From NCBI GenBank assembly GCA_001661515.1, contig LUVW01000025.1, forward strand, positions 298,297 through 362,296: a DNA stretch of 64,000 nt. Direction: 5' to 3'. Shown piece by piece: positions 44,563 to 55,620 of the stretch (the first letter of the stretch is position 1; each line of letters opens with the position of its first letter). This DNA is from Capniomyces stellatus. Taxonomy: Eukaryota > Kickxellomycota > Harpellomycetes > Harpellales > Legeriomycetaceae. Both the position numbers and the translations under genes were made by a program. The notes beneath the pieces are model-generated. The model had not been told where the DNA came from. It did not search any database and saw nothing but the letters and a program-made list of their open reading frames with translations.

Positions 44563-46628
44563 TCAGTAGTAGCCGGGATGATATCTTGCTAGTTTGTGTA
44601 TCTGTACAGCAGCACAAGTAGTTAGCTTATGCGACAGTAGGGACACAACTGTTTTGGAGCCACTAAGCCCTAGCTTTTTCAAGGCGTTTGTGTCTGTAAT
44701 TGTTTGGGAAAAAGGACTTGTGGTTAGAAGTCTGTAGCAAACCATTTTTGCAGTTTCAGAGCCAAAGATCATATCTGCGTTGTAAACAGGACACATGTAG
44801 TCAGAAGAGAATTTGGTTTTAAAGTTAAGAGCGAGTGTGGGATCTGATTCTGGTTTTGGTGGAGGATACGGTTTTTTGAGAGCCAGTTTGAAGGGAAATG
44901 ACGATAGTTCGCTGTAAATAGTTTGAACCAAGTCGTTTTCGAGGGCATCAAAGCGCAGAAAAGTAGACTCTAGCTCAGCCACGTCAAACTGGCCGGCTTT
45001 TAGAATAAAGTCTGGCGTTAGGACACCAAAGTCCAAAATAAACTGAAATCTGTCTGGTTTAATTTCAAGCTTTTTGGTATCAATGTAGTATTCCCAAGAG
45101 GAGATTTGAGAGCCACGCGGAGGCAGACGCTCCAGCTTTGGTGATGGCAGGTCCAAGCTAGTGTTAGGGGAACTTTCCAACTTTACGTCAAAGATGTCCG
45201 GATTTTGGAGCTTTCTGGCTCTTAGAGGCAGTTCGGCAAGCTCGGTTAGAAATCTGATTTTCATTGTCTTTTCTACGTATTCAACCAAATCAGTTCTAAT
45301 CTTGCCAAAAGTATGCTCAACTTTAGATTTTCCTATAGCGTTAAATAAATAGGTTGAGGTTCACTATATATATTTTAAAAAGCACAGGAGCGCGCCCATT
45401 GACGCGTATTGTATATAAAGCAATGTGTTTAGAATTAAAAAAAATGTATATGCACTAGTATCCATAGGATAGCTTAGTGCTGTGGAGTTAGTCTGATTAG
45501 GCAAGTTATTACCTTCAGAGATAAAATTTGCTAAAACAAATGCTTTGGCTGATATGTATACTGATTTGCCGCCGTATCGAGAGTTCTGCCTAGACTCGTC
45601 AACAACAAAAATGTTTGAGCTGTTGTTTTTGGAAACGAATTCAGGTAAATTGCACGAGCTCTTTCTTACCCTAAGCAGCAGATCTACAGCAGCGATTTAT
45701 AACATTTCGATTAATAAATTTTACTTGACCCAGACATAAAAAGCAGCACTGTACATCTTTGGGATAACGTTAAACTGCACAAAGCAATATAGAGCAATCC
45801 AAAAACGCACATTTATCGATATATAATGTTAACAGCAATATTATGTTTAGAAATTAAAACAGAAAAGTACCTCTAGGGAAATTCAGATTCGTATAAGTGC
45901 ATTTTCTCAACCCAGAAGTTAGGAGCTTGACTACAGGTTTAGTTTGAAAAACAAACAAATAAGTACGACAGCTACATAATTAAAGTGGTGTTATGGTGTA
46001 GAAAACGTAGAACAAGTTGATTTATTTTACCATACGAGTTTGCTTCGATTTTTTCGCGGAAATCAAGCAGTTCAGGCTCCCTTTGGATAACTTTTATAAA
46101 TCTGTTGTATTGTCTGCGTAAATTCCTTTGATTTCGCTCAAGCTTAACTTCGATTTTGTTCTTAGGAAAGACGCCTTCGTTGTTTTTGTTTGGTGGTGTT
46201 GGTGGATACTTGAAAGGATTGATGGGATCTAGTGGAGTTTCGAAACTAATTGTCTCAAGCTGTTCAGGTAAAGTGTATTCGATTTTAAAACGTTTGAATT
46301 TCACTTGACCATCTATAAGCTTTTTAATTCGGTCGATATTCTGTTGAACCCTTTCACAATCAACCTTTATTTCCATTTGAGGTTTATCTTTTAGACATAA
46401 GGAACCTGGATCTGTTTCTGCTTTTGATTGTGTCTTTGCTTTCGAGTCTGAATCCGACTTTGTTATCGATTTCGATTCTGTTTTTGATTTCATTTGGTCA
46501 TTGGAATCCTTGTTCAAGGCTGAAGTGCAGACATTTGATTTCGAAAATTTCGAGAAAGTAGCTCTCAGCAAAAGTTGTTTGTAAAAGAGCGGTTTAATGG
46601 TTTGACCAGCCTTTTCTAAAGAAATCAT
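44563..46628 (-). CDS. Unrecognised protein, probably mitochondrial, four exons
   Basis: Exons, 5' to 3': 46628-46031, 45930-45871, 45683-45513, 45332-44563. Introns of 100, 187 and 180 nt are GT-AG and in phase, giving 532 residues. I do not recognise the family. The first 40 residues (MISLEKAGQTIKPLFYKQLL, then an RATFSKFSKS segment) are basic and lack acidic clusters, resembling a mitochondrial presequence. A Lys/Ser/Asp-rich linker (about 45-75) follows, then a helical region with DFREKIEANSY, KLLTSGLRKCTYTNLNFPRD, IFVVDESRQNSRYGGKSVYI and SAKAFVLANFISEGKSK. The C-terminal half has no obvious motif. The conserved-looking core argues for a real gene, since the junctions restore one continuous, well-composed protein. 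The upstream neighbour is a bHLH factor and gives no functional hint. Confidence 0.7.
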
Positions 46629-47170
46629 TGTGGCAGCGTGTATGATTATATGTCTAGTGCTGGCATTAATTTGTATAATAGAACAAAATAGATTCGATAG
46701 TTAGTTGAATTTGAAAATGGATAAACAAGTTGCTCAATGTTATGGTGTTTATTGTTGGGTTTAATACCAAATCTAAAAGCGCTGCATTTTTTTTATTTTT
46801 TTTGAATGTGTTGACTAAAGTCCAAGCATTATTTAAATAAAAAGCAACTTGGTTACTTGATTGGAAAAAAAGTAAAGTAAAAACAGATTAGTTGTTGATC
46901 TTTAAAGATATATTGGGTATCTTCAGTTAAGGTATAATGTACGTTGGGTAAGCTGTTAATCAATATTAAAACGCTTGGAATGCAATAGAAATGGTAAAAA
47001 TGGGGCACAGGGTAGGTGATGGAGGGGGGAGGGATATTTTACAGAAAGGTGTGCTATAAAATCTATAATAAAAAAAAGTATAGCTTCAAACAAAGATAGC
47101 AAATTCAGCAATAGCAATAGCAATAACCATTTAAAAATAAAACAATCAAAAGAAGTGAGAAAAAAGGAAA
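46629..47170. other. Intergenic spacer
   Basis: AT-rich spacer between two minus-strand genes, with no coding signal. Confidence 0.45.
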
Positions 47171-50100
47171 TCAATCAGAACATGAACTGTGTGATTGACA
47201 AATGTTGTCAAGAGGGGATTGGGAGATATCAGTGCGAATGGTGTCGAATTTGGTGTTTGTGGTATGCGATGCGTTATCAGCAGTGGGTGAAGATGTGGGA
47301 GCTACGTACGAGGAATTCTGGATGCGTTCGAGGAAGGAGTTTCTTTGGGTGAGTTTGGAGATTAAAAGAGCATTTTCAGTGATGGTTTTGTTCAGCAAAA
47401 TAATGTAGTCGGTGGCGGAGTTTAAAACATGGACTTTGGAGGCAGACTTTGAGTTTTCGAGGTTGAACGTGTCAGCAGGCACAACGGATTTTAGGCGGTC
47501 AAATGCGACGCGTTGGACGTCTCTTCTTCGTTGTTCAGCAACTTTATGGCTGCTTCTTCGCGACTCGATTACCATGTGTAGCTCTTCAGGGTAAGTCAGG
47601 CCAAGTTTGTTTGAATTTCCTTCAATTATATGTTGGTAGTTCGACTTGGTGGATAGGTTTTCGATGATTTCGGAGAGCGAGGAGATTTGTAGTTTGGGGA
47701 CTGGTATGTTGTTGGTTGGTGCTATTTGTGGTATGTTGTTGGTTGGGGTTAACTTTTTGGTGTCTGCTCTTGGATTTGTGATTGATTTTGGCAGTTCCTT
47801 TGGTTTTAGTACTGGTTTTGGGTTTGATTTTGGTATTAGTATTAGTAATGGTTCCGATTCTGATTTGGGTTCTGGTATTGTTTTTAGTATTGGTTTTGGT
47901 GTTGATTCTAGGTTTGGTTTGGATGCTATTTCCAAGCCAGTATCGGGTGTATGCAATCTATTAAGCCCTGTGCTGTCCTCATTTGATGCATTATGCTTTG
48001 GCGGAGATTCCGTAATTTTGGGCTCAGAATACACCATAGTCTGGCTAGTAGAGCAATGGTTGTTGTTTGTGGAGCTTTCAGGTCCAGAGATGTGGGGGTT
48101 TAGACGTTTAGGGGCCAGATCAGCTATTGTGCTGCTTTTACATGCAAATGCAGATGGTCCTAGATCAAATACAGCCGGCGGAATGCCAAGTTTGGGATTG
48201 TCGGGCAAATCTGTGTTTAAAGAGACGTTGGCGTCGCTGTCTTTGATACTGCTTGTTGGTAAATGAAGTGGCGATACAGCTTCAACTGGCTCAATCGCTT
48301 CGGCTGCCGAACCAATTATGTGCCTGTTTGCGGAAGTGCCATTTGGCTTTGAGTTGCTGGCATTGTTCGTAGCTTTATTTCTTTGCCTATTTTTTGGTGC
48401 CTGCGACATACGAGGAATCAGCGTTGGATACTGGGGTGGGTTTAGACTAGGCTTGGATTTGGACTTGGACTTGGGATTTGCTACTGAGTTTTCGATTGTT
48501 AAATTCGACAAACTTGCGCTATTTAGATCTGTAATTTGACTTTTGTTTGCATACTCATGATATTTTCCAATAAAAGGTTTAATAAGTCGGTTACTTGGCC
48601 CTGGGCTAGCCTTGCTGTTGACGCTGCCAGTCCCAAGTTTGTACGCCTTCTTTGTGCCGTCCATATCCTTTTCAAATAAACCGACCTCAGCATCAGACAC
48701 TGCCAGTTCTAATGTCGTGGTTCTGTTTGTATTTTCATCTATACTCGTGCTTTTGTTTGTACTATTAACGCTAATCGCTGTTTTTCTTGAATACCCGGCT
48801 TCTGCACTTCGACTGCTGCTGCTGCTGCTATTGGCCTGTGCCTCATTCCCCCTTCTCTTGTACAAAACTCCGCGCATTTCCTGTCCTGAGACTTTGCCTC
48901 TTAGTTGAGTTCTCTTTCTTTTGTTTAGAATCAGATTCGAGTCTCCTCTAAACTCCATGCCAATCATGCTGCCAGGAAACAAAACCTCGTTTGTAAAGCT
49001 TGTTTTCCTTTTTTCAAAATCATCGTTCCACTCAGGGGTTTCCAGGTTGCCACATATGTCTGAGTCTACTCCCACCGCTGGCTCTGATATGCACAGCTCT
49101 GGAGGCGGCAGAAACGACATGTATTGGCCCGGTGGTGCTGACTGCGTAACAAAGTCAAGTGTATTGTGGCTGTCGTTTTTACCCCCAATGTTGCTTTTGT
49201 TTGCGTTATCAAAATTGCTTCCAATACTTAGCATCAGTCTTTCTATTATGTCGCTGTTTGACATTTCTGCCACTGCATTCACTCCTTCAGCTCTTTCATT
49301 GTTTAGCCCCAGATATCTCCCATAATCCTCCAACGAAATCTCAAGTTCTTTTCCGCTCTTGTCATTATTTACACCATCTATTCCCTCGCATCTACTATAT
49401 TGATTCTCTTCATTCTCACTTATCGAGTTCATCGAAAACACATAGTCGCTTTTTTGGTCAACTTTCAGGTCCAACAAAACTGCTGGTGTTACTGGTGCAA
49501 TAATGCTCCTATCCAACTCCTCCCCGTACCTTTGCGATAGCACTTTATTCACTTTGAAGTCATCAATATCACTCATATCCTTATATATATTATCCCTAAA
49601 CCCGTTTTTGGCACTGCTATACGACTCTGTCGCGTTATTCAAAATATTGTTGCTTCCGTACACATTTGAGTCGGCAGTTCCTGTATGCTCCAAAGTATGA
49701 TTCCTACTGACTGACTTATTCCCTGTATCTTCATGCCTATCAACCGCTCCATACCTTCCAAAGCCTACTTGGTTCCTCTCCAACACGAGCTCATCCCCCC
49801 TACCAGCCACATTAAACCCTGTTAATGACATGTAGCCATTGTTCTGTGTGTTCGCATCCCTTGGAAAATTATTTATCGATGTGTTTATTAAATATGGTAG
49901 CATTTGCTCGTAATTCTGAATTATCGGATTTATTGCTGGCGATTCTAGCGGCGTAAATACCATATTTCCTTTTCCGCTCTCGCCGTAATTTCCCAGACCA
50001 GCTCCCTCGTAATTAACCCCCGTATTTCCTCTGGCTGAACCGCTTTTCTCGCAATTCACTATATTTGTTTCGTTGCCAATATTTACATGCAGCTGAGGTT

Positions 50101-50482
50101 TTAATAGTGGCGTAAGAAATTTCACCACCTCCTCCGTTTCCTCTACCGTCAACCCCTCCAGTACCATGCTGTTCCCTCCAAAAATCTTGCCATTATTACT
50201 ATCAAATCTACTTTCATTCATACCAACACCACTTTTCACTGGCTCCATGTTCGTTTTACTCATATTCTGAGTGCGTGGCTTCGAGCCCCCTCTGGGAACT
50301 TTGTTTATACAAGGACCCTCCTTTTGGTATACTACGGGGTTCTTGAAGTTTTGAAAGGGCAAGTTGGCTTTCTGATTTACCTCGTTGTTAAATATCGCAT
50401 TGCTTATGTCCGTTTTGACCGAATTTCCCTCTTCGCCCCTCCACTCACTTCCTTCGGCATATTTTATGCCTCTCTTTTTCAT
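47171..50482 (-). CDS. bHLH transcription factor with long disordered N-terminus
   Basis: A 1103-residue single-exon protein. The DNA-binding domain lies at about residues 968-1030. The basic region RRSSHKVAEQRRRD has the His-Glu-Arg arrangement of E-box (CANNTG) binders. It is followed by helix 1 (VAFDRLKSVVP), a loop and helix 2 (SKVHVLNSATDYIILLNKTI). A short leucine-containing helix (LLISKLTQRNSFLERIQ) could extend dimerisation. The first 960 residues are Asn/Ser/Gly-rich and mostly disordered, with a Pro/Lys-rich stretch before the domain. It should act in the nucleus as a dimer. Which bHLH subfamily it belongs to is not clear, so no symbol is given. The start is the first ATG, just after a T-rich promoter. 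Confidence 0.85.
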   Translation of the reverse strand: MKKRGIKYAEGSEWRGEEGNSVKTDISNAIFNNEVNQKANLPFQNFKNPVVYQKEGPCINKVPRGGSKPRTQNMSKTNMEPVKSGVGMNESRFDSNNGKIFGGNSMVLEGLTVEETEEVVKFLTPLLKPQLHVNIGNETNIVNCEKSGSARGNTGVNYEGAGLGNYGESGKGNMVFTPLESPAINPIIQNYEQMLPYLINTSINNFPRDANTQNNGYMSLTGFNVAGRGDELVLERNQVGFGRYGAVDRHEDTGNKSVSRNHTLEHTGTADSNVYGSNNILNNATESYSSAKNGFRDNIYKDMSDIDDFKVNKVLSQRYGEELDRSIIAPVTPAVLLDLKVDQKSDYVFSMNSISENEENQYSRCEGIDGVNNDKSGKELEISLEDYGRYLGLNNERAEGVNAVAEMSNSDIIERLMLSIGSNFDNANKSNIGGKNDSHNTLDFVTQSAPPGQYMSFLPPPELCISEPAVGVDSDICGNLETPEWNDDFEKRKTSFTNEVLFPGSMIGMEFRGDSNLILNKRKRTQLRGKVSGQEMRGVLYKRRGNEAQANSSSSSSRSAEAGYSRKTAISVNSTNKSTSIDENTNRTTTLELAVSDAEVGLFEKDMDGTKKAYKLGTGSVNSKASPGPSNRLIKPFIGKYHEYANKSQITDLNSASLSNLTIENSVANPKSKSKSKPSLNPPQYPTLIPRMSQAPKNRQRNKATNNASNSKPNGTSANRHIIGSAAEAIEPVEAVSPLHLPTSSIKDSDANVSLNTDLPDNPKLGIPPAVFDLGPSAFACKSSTIADLAPKRLNPHISGPESSTNNNHCSTSQTMVYSEPKITESPPKHNASNEDSTGLNRLHTPDTGLEIASKPNLESTPKPILKTIPEPKSESEPLLILIPKSNPKPVLKPKELPKSITNPRADTKKLTPTNNIPQIAPTNNIPVPKLQISSLSEIIENLSTKSNYQHIIEGNSNKLGLTYPEELHMVIESRRSSHKVAEQRRRDVQRVAFDRLKSVVPADTFNLENSKSASKVHVLNSATDYIILLNKTITENALLISKLTQRNSFLERIQNSSYVAPTSSPTADNASHTTNTKFDTIRTDISQSPLDNICQSHSSCSD

Positions 50483-53337
50483 TATTATATTACACTTCCT
50501 TTTAAACTTTTTTTTGGAAGTTTAAACCGATACTGCCAATATACTTTCTTGAATTTGCACCGATATCGCTGGCTCCCTTTTTCTTTTTTTCAGTAAAAAA
50601 AACTTTGTAAAGTATACTTTTTATAATTTATTCGGCTATTTCAATTCTTGTTTTTCTTTCCTTTTCTTTTCTTTTTTCTTTAGTAATAACAAATCTCAAG
50701 CTTCATGCTTTTCACCACCTTTTCTCCCCCTAACTACTCCCTCCTCCCCCCAACTCTTTTGATTATTCTCAAAGTTAACTGTAATTGTCTATTTACTCTT
50801 GTGAAAAAAATATAGATCCCGAGTGTTTTTTTTTATTGCAATCAAATTTCATGTTCACATTTTTTTTTTTATTTCGGCTCTTGGCTTTTTCTTTTTTCTT
50901 TTTTCCTTTTATCATGATTCTAAACTTTATACTTTAATAACAACACTCTGGCTGGTGAAATTGTAATGGAAAAAAAAAAAAGAATCAAAATTCAATTACA
51001 TATTTTCTTAGTGGTAAAGTGATTCACTATCTTTTTCCTAGAACTTGCAAATGTAAGTACTGTTGGTCTTATAATCGTTGTCTTTGGGGGTTTGTCCAAT
51101 GGTTTGCGTTGTTTTGAATCAAAGATGGTAAAGCTTGTAATTTTTTTGTTAGCTTTTTTAAATCACTTTGATTTGTATTACATAATTGCCTTTTTTTTTT
51201 TTTTGTAATTTCGCTTTTTTTTAATGAAATAGTTTAACTTTTTATTACGCTTTATTAGACTTTTTTTCTTTAAAATAAATACAAGGTTACAAAGAGCAAT
51301 GAAATCAAAAAGTAAAACATAAAAACTTTGAAAAGATATCACTAGTTTTTTTTTAACGTTATAATTTGATTAAAGTTTTCCGTTTACGACTAAATTTGGT
51401 AGAATCGTATTAAAAACAGGTGCCCCTAGTACAAACGTTCCATAGTACTAAACCGAGTTTACCGGTTGGTACCAGCCAATTTCATTGATGCTTTTAATTC
51501 TGGCAACAGCTCTGGTTTACCACGTTCTAGTACGTGCTTATCTATCTTCAGTTGAGGTTGGTCAAAATATGGTACATTGAGCTACTTTCTGGCTGCTTCG
51601 AATAGCTGGGCAGTTTTCAGCCAGTTTATTCACCAATATTTGCGTGTTGACTATTCGATTTCCATCCTGGCTCCGCTAAGATCATAACGATGTAATACCG
51701 AATGGCCTATTTGATTTTAGTCAATGTGACCTATTTTGGCTACCGCTGATGCTTAATAGTCCATATAAATCTTGTGCTATGTTGACAGTATAGATCGCCA
51801 AGGATGAATTTTAAATAGTTGAAGAGTATGGGTTTGAAATCGACTTGTTAAATTTCAAGTTAAACCAAAATCAAATAAGCTTTACTCGTAATTGAGTACC
51901 GCCATTTTGAGAATCATAGGTTTTTTTTTTGAACATTGGCAATTCGAATTTCAATTTTGTTAGGAGTTTACTTTGTTGTTTTTTGTTTCGGCATTTCCCT
52001 CTGACTTTCTTCTTTTCAAGCCACCAAATAATATATAAATAGAGCCAACTCATTACTGTTTCTTTTTGTTGCCTTCGAGATTCATAGCGATCCTGTTAAA
52101 CTTTATATCATCCATTGTTCTAATTGTCCGGCGACTATACTTGAGATTCAAGAAAAGTACAAGCAGCAGTTTGAAAGTCATAAGATCCAACTCCAGGTGT
52201 CTCATTATGGATAGCCCAAATTATTATATCCAAAGCTAGTAAGCTTGACCATACTGCATTTTCTAATTCAACATTTTACAACATTTTATACAGCCTATAC
52301 AACTTTTGCAACCTTTACAACATTTACAACCTTTGTAACCTTTACAGCCTATAAAGCATTTACAGCCTTTGTAACCTGCACCTTCAAGTTTTCTTTTAAT
52401 CGAGTTATATATAACAAAATGACGTTAGAAAGCAAGTTTAATTAGTAACCTAATTTATAGTTATTGAATTTGTGAGTTTTGTGATCGATGGAATTTCTTG
52501 GTCATTGGTATTTAGGATACTTGGGGGGAAATGGCGTTACGCGCTGTTGTTTTGGCGAATATGACGACATTTTAAACAGAAATTACAAATTTTATACATT
52601 GTATTTAAGAATTACAAACCAACTAAATCTATTTACAATGTGTGAATTTTTGCAGCAAAGTCTTATTTTTTCAAGAAACTACCAAGCTGATAAAACGACA
52701 GCAAGTTTATGCTGAAATCAACGCACTTACCGCCCCCTATGAAGAATCAGAAGGAATCAGCTGTAAAGCTGTCAGATGATCTCAAAACTTGCCCAGAATG
52801 CACGATGAAATACGTTATTATCATGAAACAAGCGAATAATTTTTAATAAAAAGGATTTGCGCTTTAAAACCCTCAAACTACATAGGAAAAAAAAAAAAGT
52901 AAAGGGCAATACGTCAATAGTTATCATGCGGCATTTCGACTAAAATTTACCCTAATTGATTGAATCCGCCTGATCTTGATAAGAGTTTAACGTTATTTAG
53001 GACCAACAGCACTAGTTTTTAATAATGTATGGCAAAGCTGATCAATAGCTGGAGTGGGTTTGTATTGATGAAAAACAGAGTGAAAAAAACAATTTATAGT
53101 TAAAATTAAGCTATTTAGCTCGAATACAAATAACATTTTTATCATTAGATATTGTTCTTTTGTTTTACTTTATTTTATTGTTTTTCAAGATAAATAAAAA
53201 ACTACAAACTCTACAAAAACTATAAAAGGAGGCTGCCTGGAACATAAGGAATAGCAGAGCTTTTATATATTTATATATTTTAAAACAAACAGCAAACTCC
53301 AACACTCTGTACTATTGCCACAAAATAACAAGTCGCC
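50483..53337. other. Gene-free region between divergent bHLH and oxygenase genes
   Basis: About 2.9 kb. The first kilobase next to the bHLH gene is rich in T-runs, as expected for a promoter and 5' UTR. Near 51410-51760 the base composition is more balanced and two short broken frames occur on the minus strand. A degenerate repeat lies at 52267-52384. No gene is supported. Confidence 0.45.
52267..52384. repeat. Degenerate 9-12 bp array (TTTACAACC type)
   Basis: Units such as TTTACAACC, TTTACAGCC and TTTGTAACC recur about ten times. It resembles the array at 35665-35775 in theme. Confidence 0.65.
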
Positions 53338-55102
53338 ATGACGGTCGAAACAGAAAACTTTACTTCAATACCAATAATTGATCTTGAGTTGTTGAATAAT
53401 AACCAAGAGCAACAGCTATTGGACGAGCTACTACACTCTTTGATCCACGTGGGGTTTTTTTATGTTAAAAACCACAATATACCTCAAGTAAGTTCACTGA
53501 AAAAAACACTGCAAAACAAGCCAGAGCCATAGCGCATCTACTAAATGTAATTGTATTCGATGCAGTTCCATACAGTGTAGCCAGCCGGAAGCACTAGTAT
53601 AATTGGTTTTGTCTATCTGTATTGGTTTTTATAATAGGATATGCTAGATAGGGCAACAGGGGCCAGTAAACAGTTTTTCGACTTGCCTATTGAAAGCAAA
53701 GAGAAATGCGACAAGATACTGTCACCGTCATTCTTGGGATACAGCAGACAGGGATTTGAAACAACTAAGGGAAAGAAGGATAATCGGGAGCAGTATGATT
53801 TTGGAGAGGAGTCAAATCTGGAATGGAGCCAGGAAATGCCAGAGTATATGCGATTGTTTGAGAGATATAGCGTAAGTCACTCAAGGACCGAATCTATTTA
53901 AATTTGGCTAAATGTAACATTGGTTTATTACAGCGAGGTTGATGCTGCATTGATGGATTCATTTCAAACGAGTGAATAAATGTCAATTGATGCATGAGCT
54001 AACCATAGGGGAGGGGGGGGGGTGGTAATGAGTAGCAGTTTAGTCCAAGTTTGTATTAATTTTTTTATTGCAATTAGTCCAAGTTTTTAATCGTAAGGCG
54101 TTTAAAACAAACATTAATGTGTTTGATTAAATATTAAATAGTGGCCTGACAAGAGCGATGCACCAGAGTTTAAAGACGCAATTACTGGGCTTTTTAAAAA
54201 GTTTCACGAGCTGGGTTTGCTTATAACGGAATTGATTTCAAAGTCGCTGGGACTAAGCCCTGATACTCTACACAAATACCTTGAAAAGAACCAGCAGTAC
54301 CGCGGAAAAGTGATCAAATACCCATCCGTTGATGAGCTAGACCCATTGGATTCAAACCAAGGAGTTGGGCCCCACAAGGATACGGCTGGTATTATAACAT
54401 TGCTGTACCAGGCCAACAATCTTCCTGGGCTACAGGTGCAAAACCACACTGGGGAATGGATAGATGCTACACCTATTCCAGGAACATTGGTAGTAAACAT
54501 AGCAACAGGACTTGAAGTTCTTACACAGGGGCTAACCGTGGCCACAACACACAGGGTACTAAGCCCACCGGTCGGAATGGGTCCAAGATACTCGATTCCT
54601 TACTTTATCCAAGTGAGATTGGATAGGCCACTTCAGTTGCTTGATCTCTCACAGGACTTGCTCGATAAAATTCCCAAAAAAGTGGTGACTGATGGTAAGT
54701 ATTCCCAACAGGATATATTGCTGATTTACTGATTTTAAGCCTGTTAATGAACCCACAACACGAACTTAAATACGTGTTATTTTTTTGTGCTATTCGAAAT
54801 GTTTGAATAATGGAAATGATTGTAGCGGCTAGAGAGTTTGAACACTTGCTTTTGAACAACCTAAAACAAGCAATGCTTTACGGCAGAATAAAGTAAGTAG
54901 CGTCACGCACTAAATTTTACCCACTTTATTATTAAGTTGTCACATTTCCATTTTTTTTTTAAAAAAAATCAATCAATGCAAACAGATTGATCAATCCGGT
55001 TTTGGAATTTTTATAAACAACAGGAGTCACCCAGACGTAGGCTACAAATACTACCCAGAGTTGGCAGCGCAAATAGGAGTCGATAAAGACACAAAGTTCT
55101 AA
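53338..55102 (+). CDS. 2-oxoglutarate/Fe(II)-dependent oxygenase, isopenicillin N synthase-like fold, five exons
   Basis: Exons are 53338-53487, 53638-53871, 54142-54694, 54826-54892 and 55024-55102, all GT-AG (mostly GTAAGT donors), giving 360 residues. The N-terminal DIOX_N domain has IPIIDLELL and GFFYVKNHNIP. The second exon has FFDLPIESKEKCDK and GYSRQGFETTKGKKD. The catalytic core shows the iron ligands His-x-Asp in GPHKDTAGIITLLYQ and the second His in TTHRVLSPP, followed by Arg-x-Ser (RYSIPYF) for 2-oxoglutarate. GLQVQNHTGEWIDATPIPGT links them. It is probably a cytosolic hydroxylase or desaturase; the substrate is unknown. No biosynthetic cluster surrounds it, so a specific secondary-metabolite role cannot be claimed. 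Confidence 0.9.
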
Positions 55103-55620
55103 TGTAATTTAATGTGATTCAGACGTTGTTTAGTCGGTAGCAGCAATAAGCTTTAATAATTGAAGGTTTTTTTTTTTGCTTAGTTTATTTTTGTTTTGCT
55201 TAGTTTTGATTTGATTCTTTGTTAAGCAAAACCGGCTTGATTATTTTTTCCAAATTGGGGTAGCCAAATCAGCCAATATTTTGTTCGTTTTAATAAACTT
55301 ACGAGCCACTTTTTTAAAAACGCGATTGGATGACCAAATTAATTCTCTGAAAAGGGTTTAGCCTATTCCTACAATACATTTAATGCATAGTCCTGTATTC
55401 AAAAAAAAAATAGAAAACAAAAGAAAAAAAGATAGCAATGGGCGGGCTGATGGATATGGAGCAGCCCGTTGTATATGGACTAACTCCAATAAAACTTGGT
55501 TTTGTTATTTGGCAGCATAAACCAATATAACCGCATAATGATAAACTTAAAAAACAAATAATAAAAAAATAAATAGAAAAAACAAAAAAAAAGGGGGAAG
55601 GAAGAGGTGAACAGTAGATT
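55103..55620. other. Convergent intergenic spacer
   Basis: AT-rich spacer between the convergent oxygenase and Zn2Cys6 genes, with poly-A/T runs. No gene is seen. Confidence 0.45.
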
